Source: Larus michahellis (lineage: Eukaryota > Chordata > Aves > Charadriiformes > Laridae). Taken from it: a stretch of DNA of 64,000 nt. Made by a program: the position numbers and the translations under genes. Where the stretch lies: assembly GCF_964199755.1 (NCBI RefSeq), contig NC_133901.1, forward strand, positions 9,067,556 through 9,131,555, written 5' to 3'. Positions 37,701 through 51,200 of the stretch are shown here, piece by piece; the first letter of the stretch is position 1, and each line of letters opens with the position of its first letter. The notes beneath the pieces were generated by a model that worked only from the letters and a program-made list of their open reading frames with translations, was not told where the DNA came from and ran no database searches.

Positions 37701-40700
37701 GGAATTGACCTCTTGATTCTGACTATACAATTACTTAAGTAGTTATCAGATGCAGAAGTAAAATCCAAGGCCCTCATTTATGCTCTCACAGTTAGACCAT
37801 GCTGCCTTTTGAAACTTTGTTTTTTAGTATCTTGTTTAGAAAATTATTTTTATAATGCGAATATTTATGTTCTGCTATCAGCTTGCAAGTTTTTTACAGT
37901 CTCATAGAGGTAGGAGAAAAGCAAGCTGTGTTCTTCATATACATACTAAGTTTAAAGGAAGATGTAGAAAACACAGAATTGTATTTTATTTAAAAAACAG
38001 CGACTTAACATCATTAAAAGTATGTGTTCACCCACCATTAATTTTGTATTTAGTTGTAGAGGCCATAGTGGAATGAATAGGAGCAAAAAAAAAAAGCTAT
38101 TTGGGGATTTGGCATCAAAATTGAGGACTTGTATGACTGAATGCATATTCTATGGAGCAGATTTTTTTAAACTACAGAATTTATAAATCCTTTCTGTATT
38201 ACAAAAGGCCTAACAAGAATGGTACAAACGTGCCTTCTCATTATCTTTGGGCAAGCAGTCTTTTCTTCAATCAGCTGGCTAAAAGTGCTTGACCTTCCAC
38301 TTTGCTGTTCCGAGAGTTGGTTCATTTGATATTACTTTGGCCATTATTTGAAAAACGTCAGTGCTGGGATACTCCTAGTGTGGGTTTGCCCCTGTGCTCT
38401 CCCGTGAGAGGAGGACATGGCCAGTATCAGTTCCATCAAGAACCTTGGGATCTGTGTGTCAGGTAGGCTTTATTTACGGTTCATTTGTTAGTAATCTGGA
38501 ATTTATTTATCAAAGGAAAGTAAAGGGGAAAAGTATACAGACGAGCTTAATGTGGAAGGAAAGCATGTTCAGCTTGTGTGCAGAATGCCTCTGGAATGAT
38601 TTTGAAATAATTTCTTTGCTATGGCTGCCAAGCTTTGGAGGTGTTCAGGTAGGTCCTGGGCACTGGTTCCGCCTGGGTGGTTAAGCTTTCGAAGGGCTGG
38701 CTGAAGCTCTACGATTTGGTGAGATGCAACGGGTATCAACTGAAAAGATGTGTTTCCTCCAGGGTCCTACTCTTTCCTGATTTTTCTTTTGGCTAATGTT
38801 CCTCCAAAGACACTGAAAGGGTCCAGCCTCGCCAGCTTCTGAGAAGAGGCCCCATAAGTAATATTAACTTCTGCAATTTCCTCGTTACTCTTAAGCAAGT
38901 TATTAATTAACTGAATGTAACCACTGGCTGTTGATAAATCCTTTTAACTAATTCAAATTCCATATCAAGCTCGGAGCATTTTCACTCAAGCAGCTGCTGA
39001 AGTTAAGCTTTGTGAAGAATTAGTTCTGATCTGTTTTTGAGTGCCGGAGTTGAGGAAAATGGAGAGAAGATATTTGTTTGCTTGATTCCACATGACAACT
39101 CCAGGGTAACTGAATAGACTGTACGGTTGGTTTGACAAGGCTGTGCACCGAGCCAGCAGCCGCGCATACCAGAGTCAGGGGGATGGAAGGGGGACTGACA
39201 ACTGTAATGGATTTTATCAGAATTTCTCTAAAGAGCGACAATTTGCCTTCAATTATTAATGTTTTTCAGAGCTTTCTCTTCTGAGAGGTATGAATAACTA
39301 ACTTAAATATGCATTCATGTAACATTTTCAAGAATGAATAAATTACTGCATGGAAAGAAGTTGAGTAGCAGATCCAAATATTAAATAATGGAAGAGGTTT
39401 TTGAGAGTGTAGGAAATGTAGTCTTTAATAGTGCGACAGTTACTGTTTTTTCTCTGAATGCAGGAACTGTAGTTATTATATGTATAAATGTATTATAATG
39501 ATTGTGAAAAATGCTGTACGTTAGCTTGAAGTGCCACAGAAAAGAAAAAGCAGTGCCTGCGTATTGTGGTGTGTGACAGCATGTACGTTAATCCTGCAGT
39601 GCTCTTAACGCATCCTGAGGCTCAGATGGGTTTCACTTTCCTCCCCGTGCTCAGGAGGCGATCTGTGCCCTGTGCTGCAGAATGATTGCCTTACCTTAGG
39701 GGAACTTTGAAAATGCAGGCTAGGGAAGCTGTTGGCCCTATTAAAACATGGGCTAAAGAGAAACTGGAGTGGATTGCCAGGTACCTGGGAGGAACCTCAG
39801 GATGTTCAATGATTGTTCGGTGAGCTGCTATTTCAGGAGACTCTGAGAGACAGTGACTTTGAATTTATTTATTGCTCTAGTCCAATTTTCACTTCCAGAG
39901 TGGCGTTCTTAGACACCCTGTCCTGTAGTCCCTCATGCTCTGTTCCATTTAGTCTTTCATTCTCTTTAGACAGAAATACGTACTTGTACTTCTTGCAGAA
40001 TTTTATAATGAGTCCTTTTTCTGTAACATCGCTATAGTCTTGAAAATTCATCACAGATATGAAAGCTCGTTAAGCAACACTTGAAAATGATCAGCTTTTG
40101 GCAGCATCACCATGACAATGAGTGTATTGGTATTTGTTATATGAAGCAATTTATTTCATATTAGCAGTGTGTTGTTTATTTTAGCATAACATTTTAGCAT
40201 CATGAAGATATTTAGAAACGGAATTCTTACAAATCTGTCTTACTGACCTTAAAAAATGCTAAGTCTTAGGAATTGTTATATATAGCATTGGTGTGTTCTG
40301 AAACAGCCGTCAAATATAAACCTTTGTGATCCCTTATATACTGAAAATTGTAGAAAACTGCCTGGATGGCATGTAGGTTATCAAGTAGATATATATTTTT
40401 AAAAAAAAACCAACCAAACACAAAAACTTGTTCACACTATAAATGGTTTGCAAAAGTAGCACTTAGCAAGTTTATAGGTATAGTCTTACCATTCTGCATC
40501 AGTTGAGTTCTGCATGGGTTGTGCAGCCAAAATTGCCTCGGAGATCTGTGAAATCTGGTTCACTTAAAGCAGCATCTGACCTATAAAACCTACTGATTAA
40601 GCCAGTTAATCGCAGGGGAGACTATTTGCACACTGGCTTACATTTCTAGGAAGAACACTGAACTTACTTCAAACTGAGGAAGTAGTATAGCCCTGTGATT

Positions 40701-40855
40701 CTGGTCAAGAGATGTATCTAAAAGAGGCTGTATAATTCTTCTGATTATTGTGCAGTTGCCTCCAATAAGAATATTGCTTCCTTGTGTATAAGAACTGGAT
40801 GTTGAAAACAAGTCAGTTCACAGCTCCCAGGACTGCAGCAAGGTGTTTCATTAGC

Positions 40856-40911
40856 AAAAAAAAAAAAAAAAAAACAACAAAAAAAACACACCAAAAAAAC
40901 CCCACAACCGA
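40856..40911. repeat. A19 run and A/C-rich tail
   Basis: Nineteen A followed by a mixed A/C tract. There is no recognisable retrocopy upstream. Confidence 0.85.
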
Positions 40912-43900
40912 AATAATTTAACCCTAGCCTAATTAGTAGACCTCATAATTTATTGTTTCATCATCTGGTCCAGCTCAGCATCCATGGGATTTCTAGGCGA
41001 CATGAAGTGTGGAAACCTGTCATGACAGAAAAAAAAAAAAACAGAGAGGCTTGTAGGAAACAATGGTTGTCTTGTGGGAAGAGTTTAAATATATGCAGCT
41101 GATCCCATGGGAACTGCTGTAGTCTATTCACCCTCTGTGAAAATGATGCTCTTTCAATATAATCTTTAATCCTTTTCTTTCACTGAAAAATGTGAGAACT
41201 TTATTTAAAAGTTTTGAAAGACTGCTCTGTTTTAGTGAGTAAATGCTTTTCAAACATAAAAATAAATCAAATTATTAGTATAACACAGAGGGGAAAAGTT
41301 ATTTGACATATCTTCCAATATTCTGTCCATAAATTGCGTACGTGAATGTTCTTGTGAAACTTTCAGGCTGAAAATAACCAGGAAATGTATCCGGGCTTTT
41401 TTTTTTTCCTGGCTGGGTGCATGTGGGGAAGGAAGTATCCAGCAGTCTTGGAGATATTACAAACTTCTGTAACTGTTGGAGACATGCTTTTTCTAATTCC
41501 ACAAAACAGATTTTTCCTGTGAGACGGGGGGAGAAGGATTTCAAGAGAAGCGAATCCTATCATATGCACAGAATAAAAGTTTGCTTTGAAGATGATTCTA
41601 ATCTTCCTATTCACAGAAAGTAAAATAAAACTAAATACGCAGTTGTTGAAAACATTTGTCCCCACCCCCAGAGAGAATGGCAATCTAAACCTCGCTGTGT
41701 TCCATCCATGCATGTGTGAATAACATCACAAACTCCCACAGGGTTTAGTAGAGCTGCTGTCCTGTTTGGGTTTTATGGGACCATGTCCTAAATATTAAAC
41801 CCTGTTTGGTGAAATATACAGTTGTATTCCTGGAGGTATCATGCAGCGTGTATTTTATAGTCTGCACACAGAGTGCTGAAAAGGCAGAGAGTTACTAATA
41901 CTATTTTGCTTTTGCTTTCCTATAGCGTCTTTCATCAAAGGCATCCAAAGCACTTCATACAATCCAGTGTATTAAGTATGGCAACATGTCTGCAAGGTAA
42001 GGAAATTGATTTTTTTTTTTTTCTTCTGTTTTCTTTATAGATAGAGTAGTCAAAGCATTGAGCTGTGATTTTCCCAAGATTGCCATGGTAAAGCAAGACC
42101 TCTGGCCTCCCAGTCCTTTAGCAGAAGTCTCTCCGTTTAAGGGGAATTCTCAGATCACCTTCCTCTCCTGTGTGATTTACCTGACACTTAAATATACGTT
42201 ACTTTTTTGAACTGGGTGCTCAGTTTATACCTCTTAGATTTCTTTCTTTAATATTTCAGAAAATGAATGTTACCTTTTGTTTATCAAAGAGCTTTGGTGC
42301 CTGTGGTAACTTGGTCCTTCGGTACAGAACAAGAAACGCCAGCTGGAAGTGCTCCAGCTGGGAGCTGTGCTGCAGCATTTGAGGAGAACCACGCATGGCG
42401 CTGGCGGCAAACGGAGTGTTACAGAGGAAAATGGGGTTTGGGAAGTGCTGAATGAATCTGGATTCTGTGCAGTGGGTTTGAAGTATCATCTGTCCTCAGT
42501 GTGGCTCCAGCAAGGGGATGGTTTGTACTCGCAGCCTGTTGTCTCTTGATGGGTTCAACTGCAACTGGCCAGTGGCTTTGAGAGCCTTTAGGGACTATCC
42601 CCAATGGCGGTGCATTATGAATTTTGCTGCGGGGGTGAGTTAGCTCAGGACTTAGTACTGTGGATGCTTAACCTCCTCCTGAAATGCAATATTATGTAAG
42701 CTCACATACAAGAGTGGTTCAACAGTATAGTAAGGTTTTGATTGCTTCTTGCTTTGCAGTGAGCAAACTAGAAGATACTATAAGGTTCACTTAACATGGT
42801 GAACTAGGTGGCCTGTGTTTCCTAAAATTCCTTAAATATAGTGAGGGTTTTCTTGATTTATGTTGCTTAGCGTGGAACTAGATTAACAATATCATTGCAC
42901 AGTTCTTTTGAAGGTTACACTTTTGTTTTCAGTGGGATAGCACCATCTGGTAAAATCAAGCAGCCATACTTACATTTCAAATCTTTTGGAAGTTAAGGAA
43001 ATTATTTTAATTTCTTGTAGAACTTCCTTCACTGTAAACTTAAAAATTTTTATCCTCTCGCCTTCCTCTTTGATTTAAGAGATTTTTTCTTTTTTTTTTT
43101 TTCTTCTTTTTTTTGTCCTTCTAACGTCATTCTGCAGAATCTGAGTTCCTGGTAAAACTGTAAGACTCAATCTTTTAGCTCAAAGTTCAATTGGCTTTTG
43201 GATGCCCTTAGGTCCAACTGCCCTTTTACATGGAATTTTTATTGTTAATCTTCTATTATTGGGGGAATTATTTTGCAAACAGGCCAATTCAATTGCTTCA
43301 AGCTCTGAAACCTGTCAGGCTAGCTTTTATTCTGATTGCTTCTGATAAGGAGCTTTAGTAAGAATGCTGTGCTTCCAGCAAGTTGAGAGACTCACCTTGG
43401 AGGGGAACAGCTTCAAGGTCCCAGGGAAAGTATGGTGCTCTCAGCCGTCATGAAAAGGGAAACTAAGTGTTGAATATCAGAATCAAAACTTTAAATTAGA
43501 TGTGGGACTGCACCGCAAACCAGTGGAAATGTCCTGTGTTATAAGCTGAGTTTCTTTTTCCCTGCATAATGGTGACTTGAAGTTTGTTACAAGAGATGGA
43601 GTCACTGCTTTGTTCCCCACGTTTTGACCATAGGAAGGTATGGATCCCTGCTGCAAACCCCCACGGACACTGTGCCCATGGGGACGCATGAGGGTGTACC
43701 AACTTTGGCAAGACTTTGCCTCTTTTCCATTGCTTGTGTACATGGGACGCAAATACACATCTGATCTGTCTCAGACGCTGATCTGGCAGGTAGAGTAATC
43801 TCTGTCCTGTCTGAATGAGAAGAAACTGATAGGTGATGTGGAGTCAAGGTGATGAGACATCTCAGGAACCATACTGTGAAGCAATTTCATCATCCAACCT

Positions 43901-44982
43901 GACCTTTTTTTAAAAAAAAATTTAAAAAAGATGACATTTTAGAAGACACATATACTATGTTTTCCCTTTTCCTCAGCGCCAGCTGCCTATTATTAGGAAA
44001 CGGTACAATCTTGTAGTGGGCAGGGAGATGCTCAAGTGACAATTCTCTCCTTGTAAAACCTGTGCAAGAAAAGTATTTTCATCACTGTTACGTAATGTAA
44101 GTATTAAGAAGATTTGCTATAATTCCATTTCAAAGAGCTTATAGTAAGTAAATGTTTTTCTGTATTGTCCTTAGTGTTGTCTATCAACTTATATAAAAAG
44201 TGTCAGTTCATCAGGTAGAAAACAGGGCCTTTCTGAGAAACTCTGCTTCTGCAGAAGCACATCGAGTAGAATATCATTTGCAAAAGGCCAAGAAGGGGCT
44301 GCTGTGTTTCAGTGCAGCTGATCAAAGGGAGGGTTCACATGGATCTTCCTTCCTAGAGCATTTTTCTAAATGCTGCGTGCAGATTTTGTTGTGTTACTTA
44401 CGAGAGTAATGTTAAAAGCCAAAGCAAACTTCAGACCCTCTTTTGTGTTCATGTAAAGTGTTACAGAATGATAGCATTTATTCCTTTGGACAGAAAATCT
44501 CTTCTGTAGCAAGTTTGTTCACTTGTTCTTTTTCTTTCAAACACTGTGAGCTTACTGAGGGGTTTTTTTACCTCCTTCCCAGGGAAGGATAGCTTTCCAC
44601 TAACACAGAGAGTTCTGTTTTCTCTATTAAAAACAACTGCCCTCAAGTGGAGTAGGCTTTGTATTTTGTCCCAGAAACAGAGCGGTTCATTCAGAGATAA
44701 GGCGCCTCTGCATTTAGGTTCCTTTAGTCACCTGACGGAGCCATTGGTAACTTTTAGGCTGCTTTAGTCTGCATTCCTGAGATGCCTTCCTCCTGGCACT
44801 GCAATTAACAGCTTCAGGTTCACTGCTTGCCACCCACTTCCCCAGCTTTCCACTTGCTGTGCCCTCGGCTGCTGCCTGGGGTGGCAGGAGGGCAAAGCAA
44901 ATGGTCAGGCTTTGTTTCCAAGAACACGAGCTTTGCACCTGTAACCGCCGTTGAGGACGATGTTGTGGAATCGTGAACAGGT

Positions 44983-45003
44983 AAAAAAAAAAAAAAAAAA
45001 AAA
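44983..45003. repeat. Poly(A) run
   Basis: 21 consecutive A. No processed pseudogene could be recognised in the 300 bases before it. Confidence 0.9.
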
Positions 45004-47937
45004 TCAAAATCAGTTTGTGTCTGCACCTTTTTGCACTTTTCTTTTAGAATTTGAGAGTTGCTGAGTATGAGTACAATGAGCCCAATCTGCTCTGTACTTA
45101 CACCATCCCCTTCAGTTCAGTGACTGGTGATTTATGCCATAGTGATTGTCAGGAGGATCTAGCCTGTTCTTCGGGGTTTGCAATTTTACCAGCTCTTTTC
45201 TACTCTTGTCTTGTTGCAAATAATCAAACTAAAAGTCCTATGTAATGATATTGATAGGTTCGGGAAAATTAAAAAATACTTACAATTGGGCTTATGGCAG
45301 GTCAGGTGCAAGGTGCTGTCTATGCTATTAAAATAGGGATTGTTTAATTGAGTTATTTTCAGAAGGTTCTCAGTGTTTTGCATTGGTTTTGCCCCTTATT
45401 TAACATTTTAGTTTTGTTTTTTTTCCTGAAAAATAGCATACAATAGAGCAACAGTGATTAAGGATACACTGTATCTCAAACAATTATTGTAAGCAATCTA
45501 GTTTTCAACAACGTAGAACTTTGTTCATCAACTCAAGAAAAGAACCTGAAGGAGTTGGCTGTGAATCCACGTGGGCCATCTGGAAGATGTGCTTGGTAGA
45601 TCTCTTCCTAGCCTTGAAATCAGTAAATATTCTGTATTAGATGAAAAAGTGAAGACAGAAGGAAAGTTTTTGTTTGTGACGTAATGTTTGTATTTTAATA
45701 CATGTTCTCTTGTCAAGCTATGCCTGAGCTAGATACAGATCTGCACAGAGCTTCCTGCAGGCCACCACGTGCTCCAGCAGGCAGGAGCCCTGCCTGCCAC
45801 ACTTGGCACAGGCCATTGGGGTGAGTGTGGCCTTACACTGCTATACCAGGTTCATCTAATGCAAGCCTGCATGGAAAATGTGGTGATGTTTGAGTCTTTA
45901 ATTTGTCACACTTATCCAGCCTCTTTGTCATTCTCTCCAGATTATGAATAGCCTATTTTTTCCTAAGATTCCCTTTTTTCCTGCTTTCTACTTCAGTTAA
46001 TATAGGTCAAATCTCAGACGTTTCTCTTTCCTCTATATAAAGCTACAGAGCAGCTTTGGAACCAGACTAGGTCAATTAAGCGATGTGCACAAACAAAGGC
46101 AGACTGATCCAATTCTAGCAACTGTATAACTTTTGAAGCTAACTCAAACTCTTGAATTAATGAGTATCATATTTAGTGTATGGCTACTTTAATGTCATCA
46201 TTTTGTCAGCTAGATAGTCATGAACCTGTTGTATTCCTGCAAAGACAGCCACTAGTGGCTAAGACGAAACTTTGTTTAGATTGTTGCATACCTAAACATA
46301 AAGGACATACATACAGGTATAATATATGTACATCCATTACACTTAGATATGTTTACTTCAATTCAGCAAGACATTTTGATTCACAAAACAGCAGCTAACA
46401 ATAGGTTACTTCACAGTTTATCTCCGCTCACTTCATTATGGAGAAAATATTGATGATGTGGAAGATGTTGGTGTTGAAGGAGTGAGAATCATCACTTGTG
46501 TACCAAAAGATGGCCAACACAGATGCAGTTGAAGCTAAAGGGAGCTTAAAGTGACTGTCGAGCAGAGCTCATTTGGGATGAGCTTGTTGAGCTGTGCAGC
46601 AGCTTCCCCAGGGAACAGAGGCATTCATTCCCATTTGTAACCTCTCCTTTCATGTTTATCTGAGCTTACTGAGGGCCATGGCGCTATGTGTCTTTGTGTC
46701 CCCTTTGGCTGGCAGAAGCTCAGTGTGCTTCTGGCCAGTGTGGCTCCTGTGAGTGCCAGCGAATGTCCTCTGTGTGGTCCCTTTCACAGTAGGGTCTCAA
46801 ACAGAAGGCTCTTCCACCACCCCCCTTCCTGCACAGCTCTGCCTGAAGTGCTGGCAGCCTGTTGGAGGGCTCTACACATAGAGGTGCTCTTTGGGGCTGA
46901 GAAATGGTGGCTTGCTGGCTTTCTTTGTCATCATGAATAGTGTTGGTGGAAAAGGATGGAAGAAGTGCAGTACAACTGGGAGCCGAGGGAAGAGGGACTG
47001 GTTTTGTCCTGTTCCTGCTGGTAAGGCCATCATGGAGGCCCTCGGAAGATTCAACAACAGGCCTTTTCTGCCTGCGTGGACTTGTACCTGCCTTGGTGAG
47101 ATCCAAGGAGGGTGCCCAAGCCCCATGGGATGTTCTGGGTTTGAAGGACCCTGCTGTTGGTACCTTTCTCATATTCACTGAGGTTGGCCATGAAGATCCT
47201 TGCTTCAAAGGTGTATGAACAGAGGGGACCCATCAGCACAAGGCAAGTCCTGGCAGGCTTGGAATAACAAATAGCACTTCTGAAATGTGGAAAAACCAAA
47301 CTTCTCCTATAATTAAGGCAAATGTCTCCTCTGCAGATGTTTTAAATGCAAGAGTTTTGGGGCACAAGTGCAGGACTGTCCTCTTTCATGAGCACATGGT
47401 GCCGAGCCCGGCCCCACTTGGCTCGGCTTCTGTTAAATTCCCCAGCCAAGGAGAAGTGCATAGTTTCAGCTCAGCCAAGTGTTTGTTTTACATGAGTTGA
47501 AAAGACTGCAGGGATCATTTTGGCAACAAAACTGACTGTTTTTCTAAACAAAAATCATTATCTTCTCAATCTTGCTAATAGTGTATCTCTGGAGTCAAGA
47601 CACAACAACCCGGAAAACAAACGAAGCGGATTCACCCACCCCCTCTAGCTCGGTTCCGCTACTGACTACAGAAGGTGGTTTGTAATCCTTATCAGTTAGT
47701 CCAGTCACCATCCTGCTCAGGTGATATGCATTGAAATGGAAAAAAACCCTTGGTTTTATTTATTGAAAGCTGTATATTGGTTAGCTAATTTTAAGCTATG
47801 TAATGTTTGAGGGCAAAAGGGCCTACAACATGCGGTTCATGTTATGTGCTTTAAGGACATCCCTGGATCGGGGCATCCTCTACGCTGCTTGCATACACCA
47901 TTTAAAAACCTTTGCTAAACATTTGCTAATTTTTCCC

Positions 47938-47980
47938 TTTTTTTTTTCCTTTTTTCTTTTTTTTTTTTTTTTTTTTTTCC
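47938..47980 (+). repeat. VEPH1: Long poly(T)/polypyrimidine tract before VEPH1 acceptor
   Basis: About 43 bases, nearly all T with four isolated or paired C interruptions. It runs straight into the TTTAG acceptor of the first coding VEPH1 exon and so acts as its polypyrimidine tract. Confidence 0.8.
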
Positions 47981-47985
47981 TTTAG

Positions 47986-48139
47986 ACTGGGGCCAAGAAA
48001 GTTTTGAAATGTGCCCCAGATTTATTCTTCATGTTAAGTTGAGCACAGTTCCCCAGGATTGTTTGCGTTCCGTCCTCATCTGAGTCGTTCATGCCCATGG
48101 TGCATGTGGAGGTCTGGCTGAGTGGCAGCGAATGCAGCC
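47986..48139 (+). promoter_or_regulatory. VEPH1: VEPH1 5' UTR part of first coding exon
   Basis: 154 nt between the acceptor and the start codon at 48140. It contains six upstream ATGs (48009, 48031, 48091, 48097, 48104, 48132). Those at 48091, 48097 and 48132 open frames that overlap the main start out of frame. The main ATG has a G at -3 (GCAGCCATGC). Confidence 0.6.
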
Positions 48140-48277
48140 ATGCATCATCTCTTTGGGCTGGTTTTGGCACAGAAGGACCTTTCACGCGCAGGGGATCTCT
48201 TCTCCTTAGAGGATGCTGAAATTGAAGGAAGCCTCTCAGAAGCTCTTGAACAAATAAGAATAATTAGTTCATCTGCG
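48140..48277 (+). CDS. VEPH1: VEPH1 first coding exon
   Basis: 46 codons from [13 protein letters not shown] to IISSSA, ending in phase 0 at donor GTAAGT. A GTG at 48122 is in frame upstream, but the ATG at 48140 matches the family start. Confidence 0.94.
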
Positions 48278-51200
48278 GTAAGTGAAACACTGTCCTTAAT
48301 AATTTTTCATGAGATTAAACGTATAAATAAAATATTAAAGACAGGGACATAGAAAATTTAAGCTTCTAAAAAAAACTCAAGACTGCCGAGCAAAATTTAA
48401 GATTTAAAAAGGTGGTAACCAAATCCAGTTCCCACTAGCTGGATTTCCTTTAAGATACTTCAAGTTCATCTTTATCATAATTTTTATTAAATAGTTATTT
48501 AAGGCATATTAAAGATAAACAGGAGGTTAAAGGTACACTGTATGTATAGTGTATATTCTGTTTGCAGCAGAAAGTGTTCTGAATGATGGTAGGCTCACGT
48601 ATTTCGGTAAAGTCTGTGAAAGTGCTGTCCAAAAAAAAAATAAAAGCTTCCAGTCTGCTGAAGGGAAGGGAAAATCTTTTCTGAGCCTTAAGATATCCAA
48701 TTAGCAACACGTACGTGTTCACACAACTGCACTTTTTGGGCTCTTCAAATAGCATGTGATTTTAGGGATCAGTTTTGGCAACGTGCAAACCTCTGACTCT
48801 CAGAACATTGATCACAGCATTGCCAGTTGTAACAAGAACTGACTCATGCATCAGGACAGCCACTGTGCACTGGCTATTCTCCTTGGTCATTTCTTTGACA
48901 GCAATTACATCTGCGCAGTCTTTCAGATCATTAATCAAGTTATTTTGACCATTGCCTCCACTGTTTGTGATGTACTTCGACTCCTCTAACTGGAGATTAT
49001 CAGGAATTTTACACAAATTCCTCCTAATATACTTTTTGAGAGAACATGCCTGAATTTGCTACAAAATGATTTTACAAACGCACCAGTCTGCGTTAAGCAG
49101 TTAAAGCATCTGCAGAGCTTCACCATCCCCTTCCTCCGAGCTGCTGAGAGGCGATTCCCACCAGAGGGCTCTGGAGATCGGGGAGCTGCTCCAGCGCTCC
49201 CTGAGCAGGCTGGATTTGGCAGAGGGGTGCAAATGTTTTTTTTTCCCCCAAACGTGAGGAGTTTCACAGCAATGCGGACAGAACTGCTCTGCTCTCCGTG
49301 TCGACACACAGCCAGCGACCGTGACGCTCACCAGGGCTTTACTTTGTGCCGTCCCAGCCAGCGGCTGTTAACTTGTTCACCTCTTTATCAATAGATAATC
49401 TTACACAAAAGAAAAAGGCTGTTTTCTTTTTTTAATAAATGCATGGATTTCTCTGTCACACCAGGCAAAGCTTGTAGAGGGCAGAGAACTGCTATGAGTC
49501 TGACCCAGCATCATGCCACGCTGTAGTGCAGAGCCCCCAGAGCTGACCCCAGTGCTGCACTTCTGCAAGCTAGCGCTGAACTTGTCTCCAGCCTTTTAAA
49601 AATGACAGTCCTTTATCTAGCAAAAACAATGACTTTGATTAATACTTCATCCTGTCTTTTATCTTCATTACTTTTTAGAGTGTAATAACGTAAGTTAGAC
49701 CAAGGGACAGTGATTGTGTGTTCTGGGTCTTTTAAGTTGTGGTGAAGCGCTGGCGTTTCATATCCACACGGCATCTGTGTCAGTGGTTACGGGGGATTAC
49801 AGGATTTTGTGATAAGGCCTATTTAATTAACTTTTATGCATGTTACACCGTTACTAATTGAAATCAGGGACCTGACATGATGTGAAATATTTGGACCGCT
49901 GCATTTGGCTCTATATATTGTGGATATAACAATTCCAGTTTTGGTTTTAGGACAGTTATAGGAGAAGAGACCTGTGCGAGTGGTTCTAAGGTGTGCAGCT
50001 GCAATCCCTGGTCAAAAAGGCAATGCTTCAGAACAGACTACTAAACATCATTTGATAACAGAACCCGTACCTTTACAATAACAAGAATTAAGACCTAAAA
50101 CAGTGAATTGTATATGGCATCACTAATTTCTGTGATTAATCACACTATGTGTTCATTGTAATGGTTGAAATGAGAAAATGGACACTGAACAGTTACAAGA
50201 ACTTCATGTCTTCAGGCTAATTTTGTGGGGTCCTTCAAAAGGATGGGCATTCATTGGGAAATGTCTTTTCGTTTGAACCAGGACTATCAGACCAATGACA
50301 ATGACCAGGCTGTGGTGGAAATCTGCATCACTCGCATCACCACTGCCATCAGGGAGACGGCATCCATAGAGAAGCACGGGAAAGCCCTGGTGGCACTCTG
50401 GGAGTCGTGTCTAGAGCACAACCTGAAGCCATCTGGAAAAGATGAGGACACACCACATGCAAAAATTGCATCGGATATCATGAGCTGTATCTTGCAGGTA
50501 AGACTCAGCTGAAAGGAAGGGAGTGTAATGCATTCATTAGCTATTTGGTTTTATCTTTTAAAATGCAGTTGTTCTTCACGTTTTCTGAAGGTGTGTGGGA
50601 GTGGTTGCTTTTGTTTGAAACCAAGAATATGACCCCAAATGTTAATGTATATTATTACATGTATATGGCATGTATTGCAGTGAATCAAAAGTTTTGGCAG
50701 CTTCCTTGTCTTTAGAAGTGTCTTGACTGTTTAGTGCCAGATTTCATTAGTTCTCCATCAATTCTAAGTATTTGTCTTTTACGTAAGGATTTAAGTGGGA
50801 GACATAGGACTATAATTTTCTGTGCTTAGAGAAAGATTCGAAACCAAGATCGAAAAGGTATTCGGTCCCAAAAAACATTTTCTAGAAGAACACCTGAAAT
50901 TGGGTCCTATTTGAACTCAGTAGTTTATGGACTATCGCTACCTGTGAATGCAAGACTAAAAAGAAGACATCTTGGTACACAGCAGCCTTTTGGGGATAGG
51001 AATGGGCTATTCCAAGGCTTTCTAAGTAAGCGAGCTGAGGGTGAAAAGCCAGTTAAAGGGGGGAGGAGGGGGAATCTGGTATTAAATCAGGGTGAGTTTG
51101 TGTGTGTTTTCGGGTTTGTTTGGTTGGGTTTTTTTAGCCAGGACTGCAGGCTATATCATTCCTTGTTGGAAAAGCAGTGTAATACACTGGAGAGACCCAT

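Larger units (their letters stand above)
31328..47985 (+). other. VEPH1: Likely VEPH1 intron 1 (16.7 kb), no exon recognised
   Basis: No coding exon, RNA gene or named transposon was recognised on either strand. Low-complexity patches are listed separately. Open frames such as 34043-34234 (+) and 46720-47208 (-) show no family features. The right end is a long T-rich tract followed by TTTAG at 47981-47985, which is taken as the splice acceptor of the first coding VEPH1 exon. Confidence 0.5.

Noticed and set aside
44700-45003. Possible processed pseudogene ending in the A21 run
   Set aside because: The 300 bases before the A-run match no protein I recognise, and no target-site duplication was seen.
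46720-47208. 162-codon minus-strand frame in VEPH1 intron 1
   Set aside because: No family features; several overlapping frames on both strands in the same place suggest a locally GC-rich chance frame.
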